Source of the DNA: Bacteroidaceae bacterium
Lineage (GTDB): Bacteria > Bacteroidota > Bacteroidia > Bacteroidales > Bacteroidaceae
DNA length: 44,330 bases
NCBI GenBank assembly: GCA_017552435.1
Contig: JAFZPZ010000066.1
Location: 1-44,330, forward strand
Reading direction: 5' to 3'
Numbering within the stretch: the stretch's first letter is position 1; every line of letters starts with the position of its first letter. Of the stretch, positions 8,416-15,282 are shown piece by piece. Position numbers and translations under genes: made by a program. The notes under the pieces are model-generated. The model saw only the letters and a program-made list of their open reading frames with translations, was not told the origin of the DNA and did not search any database.

Positions 8416-9432
8416 ATGAGTTTAATCATAGGGCTTCTTATTATAGCTGTCGGGGCGTTCTGCCAGTCGAGCAGCTATGTTCCCATCAACCGCATCAAGC
8501 AGTGGAGTTGGGAAAGTTACTGGATTGTGCAGGGTGTCTTTGCCTGGCTGCTGTTCCCGCTATTGGGGACCTTGCTGGCTGTACCCGAAGGTCACTCGCT
8601 CCTTGAACTGTTCACGGCAGACCAGTCGTTCAACATTTGGATGACCATCTTCTTCGGCATCCTTTGGGGTATCGGCGGACTGACGTTTGGCCTCTCGATG
8701 CGCTATCTGGGCGTTGCCCTCGGTCAGAGCATCGCCTTGGGAACATGCGCTGCACTGGGAACCATCATGGGGCCAGTGCTCTTGAACATCTTCTTTCCCG
8801 AACTGAATGCATTGGAATCTCTTACTTATGCCGTCATTCTCGGAGTGGTGGTGACACTCGTTGGCATCGCCATTATCGGTGTGGCAGGAGGATTGAGGAG
8901 CAAGGAGCAGGGAGCAGGGAACCAGGAGTTTAACTTCCCCAAGGGACTCGCCATCGCCCTGCTGGCAGGCTTTATGAGCGGCTGTTTCAACGTAGGTCTG
9001 GAGTTTGGAAAGGGTATTCACTTTGCTGACACGCCCGACATGTTCAAGACGCTGCCAGCTACGTTGCTCGTGACGCTGGGTGGCTTCCTCACAAATGCCA
9101 TCTACTGTTTCTATCAGAATTCGAAGAACAAGACGTGGGGCGACTACGGCAAGACCTCCGTTTGGGCCAACAACTTGTTCTTCTGCGCATTGGCTGGAGC
9201 CTTATGGTACAGCCAGTTCTTCGGTCTGTCGTTGGGTCGCAGCTATTTCGAGGCCGGCGGTACGATGGACACCCTCTCCTTCTGCATCCTTATGGCACTC
9301 AACGTGACTTTCAGCAATGTCTGGGGCATCATCCTAAAGGAATGGAAGGGATGCTCCCGGAAGACCATCGCTGTGCTTGTATGCGGCATCATCGTTCTCA
9401 TTTTCAGTACCTTTGTTCCTCAATTGCTATAA
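8416..9432 (+). CDS. rhaT: L-rhamnose/proton symporter
   Basis: This 338-residue integral membrane protein has about ten hydrophobic segments, as in RhaT of the drug/metabolite transporter superfamily. The N-terminal MSLIIGLLIIAVGAFCQSSSYVPINRIKQWSWESYW is typical of RhaT. It imports L-rhamnose across the inner membrane with protons. A hydrophilic loop at about residues 155-170 (GGLRSKEQGAGNQE) is encoded by a GGAGCAGGGA-type simple repeat and looks like inserted filler. It is followed after 3 bases by the aldolase gene, so the two are surely cotranscribed. Confidence 0.92.
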   Translation: MSLIIGLLIIAVGAFCQSSSYVPINRIKQWSWESYWIVQGVFAWLLFPLLGTLLAVPEGHSLLELFTADQSFNIWMTIFFGILWGIGGLTFGLSMRYLGVALGQSIALGTCAALGTIMGPVLLNIFFPELNALESLTYAVILGVVVTLVGIAIIGVAGGLRSKEQGAGNQEFNFPKGLAIALLAGFMSGCFNVGLEFGKGIHFADTPDMFKTLPATLLVTLGGFLTNAIYCFYQNSKNKTWGDYGKTSVWANNLFFCALAGALWYSQFFGLSLGRSYFEAGGTMDTLSFCILMALNVTFSNVWGIILKEWKGCSRKTIAVLVCGIIVLIFSTFVPQLL

Positions 9433-9435
9433 CGT

Positions 9436-10257
9436 ATGAACAGTATTCTTGATTCTCGCCCAGACTTGACGAAGGTCATCAACGACGTTGCCGAAGTCAC
9501 CGGCTACCTATGGCAGAACGGATGGGCCGAACGTAATGGTGGAAACATCACCGTCAACATCACAGAGTTTGTGGACGCAGAGATGGCAGCAATGCCTGCC
9601 ATCGCACCCATACAGCCAATCGGCAAGACGCTGCCATTCCTCAAAGGTAAGTATTTCTACGCAAAAGGTACAGGCAAGCGTATGCGCGACCTCGCTCGAT
9701 TGCCCATGCAGAACGGAGCCATCATCCGCATCTGCGACGACTGCGCCTCCTACGAGATTATTGCCGACGAACCTGTGATGCCCACCAGTGAACTCCCATC
9801 GCATCTGGCGCTGCAGAACTATCTTTTGGAAACAGGCAGTTGCTACAAGGCGACCCTACACACTCACCCCATCGAACTGGTGGCTATGAGCCACAACGAG
9901 CGTTTCCTGCGCCCAGACGAGATGACGCGCGTACTTTGGTCGATGATTCCCGAGACCCTCGCCTTTGCCCCACTCGGCATCGGCATCGTGCCTTATACAC
10001 TCCCAGGTTCTGTCGAATTGGCTGATGCCACACTCGAACAAATCCGTCACCACGATGTGGTGCTTTGGGAGAAACATGGCACAGTGGCTGTTGGAAAGGA
10101 CATCATGGATGCTTTCGACCAGACCGACGTGCTCTGCAAAGCAGCGAAGATCTATATGTGTGCCCGCTTGATGGGCTTTGAACCCGACGGCATGACTCCC
10201 GAGGCAGTACGCGAAGTGCAGCAGGTTTTCAATTTGCCCACCAAAAGGCCCTGCTAA
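9436..10257 (+). CDS. rhaD: Rhamnulose-1-phosphate aldolase
   Basis: This 273-residue class II, zinc-dependent aldolase belongs to the AraD/FucA/RhaD family. The zinc ligands are visible: His142 and His144 in LHTHPIEL and His214 in WEKHGTVAVG. Glu119 in TSELPSHL is the likely catalytic acid/base. It splits rhamnulose-1-phosphate into DHAP and L-lactaldehyde; the latter is the substrate of the reductase encoded at 4362. It is the last gene of the rhamnose operon. I see no hairpin terminator after it, only T-rich CATT/TTTC repeats (10261-10320). Confidence 0.93.
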   Translation: MNSILDSRPDLTKVINDVAEVTGYLWQNGWAERNGGNITVNITEFVDAEMAAMPAIAPIQPIGKTLPFLKGKYFYAKGTGKRMRDLARLPMQNGAIIRICDDCASYEIIADEPVMPTSELPSHLALQNYLLETGSCYKATLHTHPIELVAMSHNERFLRPDEMTRVLWSMIPETLAFAPLGIGIVPYTLPGSVELADATLEQIRHHDVVLWEKHGTVAVGKDIMDAFDQTDVLCKAAKIYMCARLMGFEPDGMTPEAVREVQQVFNLPTKRPC

Positions 10258-10324
10258 CCATTCAATTCACTTTCCACTTTTCATTTTTCATTCTTTCATT
10301 CTTCCATTCTTTCATTTTTTGTCG

Positions 10325-10332
10325 TACCTTTG
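10325..10332 (+). promoter_or_regulatory. -7 box for the suf operon
   Basis: TACCTTTG lies 22 bases before the sufC start. It shows that sufC begins its own transcription unit rather than following a sufB gene. Confidence 0.7.
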
Positions 10333-10353
10333 CGCCTGAAATAGAGAAAACAC

Positions 10354-11112
10354 ATGCTAAAAATAGAGAACCTGCACGCCAGCATTGGCGGCAAAGAGAT
10401 ATTGAAGGGCATCAATCTGACGGTGCGCGACGGCGAGGTTCATGCCATCATGGGACTCAACGGCGCAGGCAAGAGCACCCTCTCCAATGTCATCGTGGGG
10501 CATCCTGCCTACGAGGTGACAGAGGGCAGCATCATCTGGGATGGAAAAGACCTGCTTTCGCTCAAACCCGAGGAGCGTGCCCACGAAGGCATCTTCCTGA
10601 GCTTCCAGCAGCCTGTGGAGATACCGGGCGTGTCGATGGTGAACTTTATGCGCGCCGCCCTCAATGCCCAACGTAAGTATCGGGGACTCGAGCCTTTGCC
10701 AGCCGGCGATTTCCTAAAACTGATGCGGGAGAAGCGCAGCATCGTGGAGCTTGACAGCAAGCTGGCGAGCCGTAGCGTGAACGAAGGATTCTCGGGCGGC
10801 GAAAAGAAACGCAACGAGATCTTCCAGATGGCGATGCTCGAACCGAAGCTCACCATTCTCGATGAGACAGACAGCGGCCTCGACGTCGATGCCCTGCGTA
10901 TAGTGGCAGAGGGCTTCAACAAACTGCGAAAACCGGAGTCGAGCGCCATCGTCATCACCCACTACCAGCGTTTGCTCGACTACCTGAAGCCGGATGTCGT
11001 GCATGTGCTTATCGACGGACGCATCGTTAAGACCGGAGGCCCGGAACTGGCAACGGAGATAGAGAACCGAGGGTTCGACTGGATTACAAAGGGATTAGGG
11101 ATTAAGGATTAG
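10354..11112 (+). CDS. sufC: Fe-S cluster assembly ATPase SufC
   Basis: This 252-residue ABC-type ATPase has Walker A at 34-42 (GLNGAGKST), a Q-loop FLSFQQPVEIPGVS, signature FSGGEKKR at 146-153 and Walker B KLTILDETDSGLD at 165-176, all standard for SufC. It powers the SufBCD scaffold in the cytoplasm. It is followed by sufD after 91 bases and then sufS. The usual partner sufB is not upstream (the rhamnose operon is) and is not in the window. The last residues (GLGIKD) are encoded by a GGATTA-type repeat that spans the stop codon. Confidence 0.95.
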   Translation: MLKIENLHASIGGKEILKGINLTVRDGEVHAIMGLNGAGKSTLSNVIVGHPAYEVTEGSIIWDGKDLLSLKPEERAHEGIFLSFQQPVEIPGVSMVNFMRAALNAQRKYRGLEPLPAGDFLKLMREKRSIVELDSKLASRSVNEGFSGGEKKRNEIFQMAMLEPKLTILDETDSGLDVDALRIVAEGFNKLRKPESSAIVITHYQRLLDYLKPDVVHVLIDGRIVKTGGPELATEIENRGFDWITKGLGIKD

Positions 11113-11121
11113 GGATTAAGG
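11091..11121 (+). repeat. GGATTA-type simple repeat across the sufC stop codon
   Basis: GGGATTAGGGATTAAGGATT and further units run from inside the sufC C-terminus past its stop (11110-11112). They are like the string at the end of rhaA. Confidence 0.65.
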
Positions 11122-11203
11122 GCGGTAACAAATTCTTGGATTCTTTAGAACCAAGGCGCGATTGTAGTCGCGGAACTTCATTCTTCACTCTTCATTCTTC
11201 ATT

Positions 11204-12412
11204 ATGAGGCAATACATAGACTTCTATAGCGAGGTGCGGAAAACAATAAAAAGCCGCAGCTGCGATGAGATGAACGCCCAGCGCGAGGAGGCTTTGCAGA
11301 CTTTCTCCGCACAGGGTTTCCCCTCTCCGAAGGTCGAGCGCTACCGCTATGCGAAGGTCGAGGCCGACTTCTCGCCCAACTATGGTATTGCACTCACCCC
11401 TATTGCCGGAAAGCTCCCGCCCTACTGCTTCCGAATTGCGGATGCTGAGCCTCGCGTGCGTACATTATATAATAGTGTGGCCGACACGACCGATAGCATT
11501 GTGGCGCTCAACACCCTGCTCTGCGTCGATACGTTGGTCGTGCATGTGCCGCGAGGCATCAAGGTGGAGCACCCCATACAAATCAGCAACATCCTCAAAG
11601 GCGAACAGGACACGATGGTCAACCGCCGCATCCTCATCGTGATGGATGACCTGGCGGAGGCCGATGTCATCATCACCGACCTGGCAGCCAGCCAGAGCCG
11701 TTTCCTGACCAATCAGGTTATCGAGGTGGTGATGGGCGACGGTTCGCACCTCAGCCTCTACGAGGTGGAGGAGACGCATCTGCTCTGTACCCGCTATGGC
11801 AGCGTCTTCGTGCGCCAAGGGAAGGATAGTAGCCTTCACCACACCAGCCTGACGCTCTTCAACGGTCACACGCGCAACCGCCTCGATGTGCAGTTGCAGG
11901 GCGAGGGCAGCGAAGTGACGGCGAATGGCTGCGTGATTGCCGACAAGATGCAGCGCGTGGATAACAACACGCTCATCGACCATCAGGTACCCAACTGCCA
12001 GAGCAATGAACTCTACAAGTACGTCCTCGACGATAGCGCTGTGGGAGCCTTTGCCGGCAAGGTCTTGGTGCGCGAGGGAGCACAGAAGACGGTAAGCCAG
12101 GAGACAAACGCCAACCTCTGTGCTACTCGCTCGGCCCGGATGTACTCGCAGCCCATGCTGGAAATCTATGCCGACGACGTGAAGTGCAGTCACGGCAGCA
12201 CCGTCGGTCAGATGAACGAATCCGCTCTCTTCTACATGCGGCAGCGCGGCATCGACGAGAAGGAAGCCCGTCTGTTGCTCAAAGCCGCCTTTATCACAGA
12301 AGTCATCGAAAACATACCTCTCGAATCGCTCCGCGACCGCTTGCATGTGCTGGTCGATAAGCGTCTGAGGGGCGAACTCAGCAAATGCGAAGGATGCAAA
12401 CTGTGTAAGTAA
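11204..12412 (+). CDS. sufD: Fe-S cluster assembly protein SufD
   Basis: The protein is 402 residues. The C-terminal half has the SufB/SufD core signature: VSQETNANLCATRSARMYSQPMLEIYADDVKCSHGSTVGQ, then LFYMRQRGIDEKEARLLL. The N-terminal PSPKVERYRYAKVEADFSPNYG is typical of SufD rather than SufB. With SufB and SufC it forms the scaffold on which Fe-S clusters are built. The start is preceded by CTTCATTCTTCA repeats and no clear promoter, so it is probably cotranscribed with sufC. Confidence 0.92.
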   Translation: MRQYIDFYSEVRKTIKSRSCDEMNAQREEALQTFSAQGFPSPKVERYRYAKVEADFSPNYGIALTPIAGKLPPYCFRIADAEPRVRTLYNSVADTTDSIVALNTLLCVDTLVVHVPRGIKVEHPIQISNILKGEQDTMVNRRILIVMDDLAEADVIITDLAASQSRFLTNQVIEVVMGDGSHLSLYEVEETHLLCTRYGSVFVRQGKDSSLHHTSLTLFNGHTRNRLDVQLQGEGSEVTANGCVIADKMQRVDNNTLIDHQVPNCQSNELYKYVLDDSAVGAFAGKVLVREGAQKTVSQETNANLCATRSARMYSQPMLEIYADDVKCSHGSTVGQMNESALFYMRQRGIDEKEARLLLKAAFITEVIENIPLESLRDRLHVLVDKRLRGELSKCEGCKLCK

Positions 12413-12450
12413 GACCCACCCCCTGTTCCCTCCCTTGTAGGGAGGGGGGG
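12413..12450 (-). repeat. G/C palindromic element, inverted copy at the sufD-sufS junction
   Basis: The sequence just after the sufD stop (core CCCTCCCTTGTAGGGAGGGG) is an inverse relative of the copy at 12511-12549. The two face each other across about 60 bases and could fold into a long stem in the suf mRNA. Confidence 0.65.
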
Positions 12451-12465
12451 AGATAGTAATTGCAG

Positions 12466-13770
12466 ATGGTAAAGAAAACGAAAACAGATATTCAGTCAAC
12501 AATAGTAACTTCTCCCCGCCCTACAAGGGAGGGGTTGGGGGAGGGTCTGTTCCCTATCCTGGACAAGGTCCTCTACGGCAAGTACCCCCTTGTCTATCTC
12601 GATAATGCCGCGACGACGCAGAAGCCGCGACAAGTGGTGGAGGCCATGACGGAGGAATACTACAACGTCAATGCCAACGTGCATCGCGGCGTGCATTTCC
12701 TTTCGCAGCAGGCAACAGATTTGCACGAGGCATCGCGCGAAACGGTACGCCGTTTTCTGAATGCCCGCAGCACCAGTGAGATTGTCTTCACGCGCGGCAC
12801 TACCGAGAGCATCAACCTCGTGGCGTCCTGCTTCGGACAAGCCTTTATGAAGGAGGGCGACGAGGTCATCCTCAGCGAGATGGAGCACCACAGCAACATC
12901 GTCTCGTGGCAGCTTCTTCAAGCAAGACAGGGCATCCGCCTGCGTGTGGTGCCTATCACCGATGACGGACGCCTTTGCATAGATGAGTACGAAAAGCTCT
13001 TCAGCGAGCGCACGAAAATCGTCAGCATCACGCACGTCAGCAACGTCCTGGGTACGATCAATCCTGTCCGCGACATCATCCGCATAGCCCACGAGCACGG
13101 CGTTCCCGTTCTCATCGACGGAGCCCAAAGCACACCCCACATGCCCATCGATGTTCAGGAACTCGACTGCGACTTCTTCGCCTTCAGCGGCCACAAGATT
13201 TACGGCCCGACGGGAATCGGCGTACTCTATGGCAAAGAGCAGTGGCTCGACCGCATCCCGCCATACATGGGCGGCGGCGAGATGATAAAAACGGTCAGCT
13301 TCGAGCGCACTACCTTCAACGACCTGCCCTTCAAGTTCGAGGCTGGAACACCGGATTATGTGGCATCCACCGGTCTCGCCAAGGCACTCGACTATGTCTC
13401 TTCTGTAGGCTTCGATAGTATCGAAGCTCATGAACGCGACCTGACGGCCTATGCCCTCCAGCGTATGAATGAGATAGAGGGAATGAGGATCTTCGGTCCC
13501 AAGGACATCCAGGAGCACGATGCCGTCATCAGCTTCCTGGTGCACCTCCCCCTAAAGGGGGCCGGGGGGTCTTTTATCCACCACCTCGATATGGGCACTC
13601 TGCTCGACCGCCTCGGTATCGCCATTCGTACCGGCCACCATTGTGCCGAACCTTTGATGCACCGTTTGGGCATAGAGGGAACCTGTCGTGCCAGCTTTGC
13701 TCTCTACAACACTCGCGAGGACGTTGATGCCCTCGTCGCCGGAATCCAGCGTATAACTAAAATGTTTTAA
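12466..13770 (+). CDS. sufS: Cysteine desulfurase SufS
   Basis: This PLP-dependent class V aminotransferase-fold enzyme releases sulfur from cysteine for the Suf system. The PLP lysine is in FSGHKIYGPTG (Lys244 from this start) and the persulfide cysteine is in GTCRASFALYN (Cys407). NNATTQKP-like DNAATTQKP and RTGHHCAEP are typical. The ATG at 12466 is chosen; a TTG at 12460 is also in frame. Two oddities exist. Residues 1-28 are not SufS-like and include a translated palindromic element (SPRPTREGLGEGL). A second element inserts HLPLKGAGGSF between ISFLV and IHHLDMGTLLDRLG, a stretch that is normally continuous with only about two residues there. Both are in frame, so the gene looks functional. 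Confidence 0.93.
   Translation: MVKKTKTDIQSTIVTSPRPTREGLGEGLFPILDKVLYGKYPLVYLDNAATTQKPRQVVEAMTEEYYNVNANVHRGVHFLSQQATDLHEASRETVRRFLNARSTSEIVFTRGTTESINLVASCFGQAFMKEGDEVILSEMEHHSNIVSWQLLQARQGIRLRVVPITDDGRLCIDEYEKLFSERTKIVSITHVSNVLGTINPVRDIIRIAHEHGVPVLIDGAQSTPHMPIDVQELDCDFFAFSGHKIYGPTGIGVLYGKEQWLDRIPPYMGGGEMIKTVSFERTTFNDLPFKFEAGTPDYVASTGLAKALDYVSSVGFDSIEAHERDLTAYALQRMNEIEGMRIFGPKDIQEHDAVISFLVHLPLKGAGGSFIHHLDMGTLLDRLGIAIRTGHHCAEPLMHRLGIEGTCRASFALYNTREDVDALVAGIQRITKMF
12511..12549 (+). repeat. In-frame G/C palindromic element at the SufS N-terminus
   Basis: The core CCCTACAAGGGAGGGG followed by TTGGGGGAGGGTCTG is read in frame as Pro-Arg-Pro-Thr-Arg-Glu-Gly-Leu-Gly-Glu-Gly-Leu. It lies directly before the conserved SufS start region (FPILDKVLYGK) and opposite in orientation to the copy at 12413-12450. 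Confidence 0.7.
13545..13573 (+). repeat. In-frame G/C palindromic element in the SufS core
   Basis: CTCCCCCTAAAGGGGG is followed by CCGGGGGGTCTT. It is almost identical to the copies at 1792-1820 and 26811-26838 and in the same orientation. It adds about nine residues to a conserved region of SufS. Confidence 0.8.
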
Positions 13771-13829
13771 GGGCAAACAAAATATTTTTGTCCGTAATAA
13801 AAACATCTTTCTTTCCCCTTTAAAAACTT

Positions 13830-13913
13830 TTTTCAAGGCGTGATTATTTATTTTCATGGCCTGAAAAATTATTTTCAAGGCTTGAAAATATATTTTCAAA
13901 GCTTGAAAATAGT
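13830..13913. repeat. Four-copy tandem array, exact 21-base period, palindromic units
   Basis: Units start at 13830, 13851, 13872 and 13893. The consensus core TTTTCAAGGCTTGAAAA is a near-perfect palindrome; the first unit has lost its right arm. The array lies between the convergent sufS and AraC-type regulator genes, 53 bases past the regulator stop codon. There are no spacers, so it is not a CRISPR. It could fold as consecutive hairpins at the 3' end of either transcript. Confidence 0.8.
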
Positions 13914-13965
13914 TTTAGATAGGGAAGGAAATCTTTTTCTCCAGTATCTTAGAGGGTTTTTCTAC

Positions 13966-15048
13966 CTATGATAAATGATTTTCGTGCCGTTGCTTTTCGA
14001 GCCAGGCATTAGGCGTCATCCCTGTGAACTTGCGGAAGTTGCGATAGAAAGATTGTTCGTTGGTGAAACCCACCTCGAGGGCTATTACCGAGAATTTGCT
14101 TTCACCATTCGAACGGTCGTGTCGCAGTATCAGTTCCTGGGCGTGGGCTATACGCATTCGGTTGACATAATCCGAGAAAGTACAACCGAGCTCGTTGTTG
14201 ATGTAGCTCGATATGTAAGTGCGGCAGGAGCCTACCTTGCGCGCCACGTCCGTCAGGGTGATATTCTGTTGCAGATAATATGCCTCCGTCACCATCAGTT
14301 GCTCTATCTTCGCTCCGAGTTCCTTGTTTTCGGCTGGTGTGTCGGGCAACATTTCCTCCGGGTTGTCGGCAAGGAACTGCTCCACGCGGAAGGAACGCCT
14401 GTAGCCGATGTATCCCAACAAAAAGAGCTGGACGGCTATGGGGTCGAGAGCAAAGAGGATGAGCCACTGGCTTGTGATGACACTCTCACGGCCAAGTATG
14501 TTCAGCACGATGGAGTTGATTGCTATCAGCAAGATGACAATCAGGAGGTTACGTGTCGGTCGCATATCCTTGTCCTCTGTCTCTGCATACGACTCGGCAA
14601 GCCTATGGTCGAAAGCACGCAGACGGCGGGAGCCGAGGACAACCACACAGGCTACTTGTACGATATTGACTACCAGTCGCACCGTGTCTATTATGGCGCT
14701 CGGCCACAGCAGGAAAGCAAGGGCGATGAGAATGCCCGGGGCAAGAATCAGCGCCGTTTTGCGAGGAGAGACAGAATCCGCAGTCAGCCGACAGATGTAG
14801 AGGTAGTAGATGGGATAAACTGACAGTGTGCAGGCAAACCACAGGCTTTCGAGCGGAACCGGCAATACGTGGTCCTCGAACACGTTGTATAACAGCGCAT
14901 GGCACAATTCCAGCACGGAGCAGACGCCAAAGAAGATCGTCAGCACACGCTTAGCAGCATCCAATTCCCGATAATGCTTGGCAAACGCGAAGAACCAGAA
15001 TATGCTGACCAGAAACGGCAATATGCTGAAGTAAAAGTCCAGTGACAT
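13966..15048 (-). CDS. Membrane-anchored AraC-family transcriptional regulator
   Basis: In this 360-residue protein the first 225 residues hold about six or seven hydrophobic segments (for example FYFSILPFLVSIFWFFAF, LILAPGILIALAFLLW, NLLIVILLIAINSIVLNIL). Residues 255-355 form an AraC-type double helix-turn-helix (ITLTDVARKVGSCRTYISSYIN; VIALEVGFTNEQSFYRNFRKFTGMTPNAW). This architecture is common in Bacteroidales, where the signal is thought to be sensed in or through the membrane; the ligand is unknown. It is divergent from the BspA-like gene, and the region between holds four TGTACG half-sites, so that gene is the best target candidate. It is not close enough to the rhamnose operon to be called RhaR. 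Confidence 0.85.
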   Translation of the reverse strand: MSLDFYFSILPFLVSIFWFFAFAKHYRELDAAKRVLTIFFGVCSVLELCHALLYNVFEDHVLPVPLESLWFACTLSVYPIYYLYICRLTADSVSPRKTALILAPGILIALAFLLWPSAIIDTVRLVVNIVQVACVVVLGSRRLRAFDHRLAESYAETEDKDMRPTRNLLIVILLIAINSIVLNILGRESVITSQWLILFALDPIAVQLFLLGYIGYRRSFRVEQFLADNPEEMLPDTPAENKELGAKIEQLMVTEAYYLQQNITLTDVARKVGSCRTYISSYINNELGCTFSDYVNRMRIAHAQELILRHDRSNGESKFSVIALEVGFTNEQSFYRNFRKFTGMTPNAWLEKQRHENHLS

Positions 15049-15074
15049 TTAACTTGTTTTCATGTTTTGTCCCA

Positions 15075-15082
15075 CAAAGATA
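15075..15082 (-). promoter_or_regulatory. -7 box for the AraC-type regulator gene
   Basis: On the minus strand this reads TATCTTTG. It lies 26 bases before the regulator start at 15048. Confidence 0.6.
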
Positions 15083-15143
15083 CATTTTTTCGCGTTTCCA
15101 TCGCACTTTTACCCCAAAGAAAAATGCCGATGGAATGGGGGAT

Positions 15144-15209
15144 TGTACGTTTTGTTAGTCTTTTTGTACGAAAACGTAGTTAAATAATGTACGTAACGCG
15201 CACGTACAT
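15144..15209. promoter_or_regulatory. Cluster of four TGTACG sites, candidate operator
   Basis: TGTACG occurs at 15144, 15165 and 15188, and inverted (CGTACA) at 15203. The last two form a perfect inverted repeat, ATGTACGT (15187-15194) and ACGTACAT (15202-15209). The cluster lies upstream of the BspA-gene -7 box in the divergent region shared with the AraC-type regulator. The first two sites are 21 bases apart, two helical turns. Confidence 0.55.
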
Positions 15210-15223
15210 AATTATTCTTTTCG

Positions 15224-15231
15224 TATCTTTG
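15224..15231 (+). promoter_or_regulatory. -7 box for the BspA-like gene
   Basis: TATCTTTG lies 51 bases before the ATG at 15283 and 14 bases after the inverted repeat of TGTACG sites. Confidence 0.65.
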
Positions 15232-15282
15232 AGTGTCATAAAGTGTGCACAACAAACATAAATTAACCAAAATATTGTTATT

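Noticed and set aside
13966-15048. AraC-type gene as the rhamnose regulator RhaR
   Set aside because: It is separated from the rhamnose genes by the suf operon, has a polytopic membrane N-terminus rather than a sugar-binding cupin, and is divergent from the BspA-like gene.
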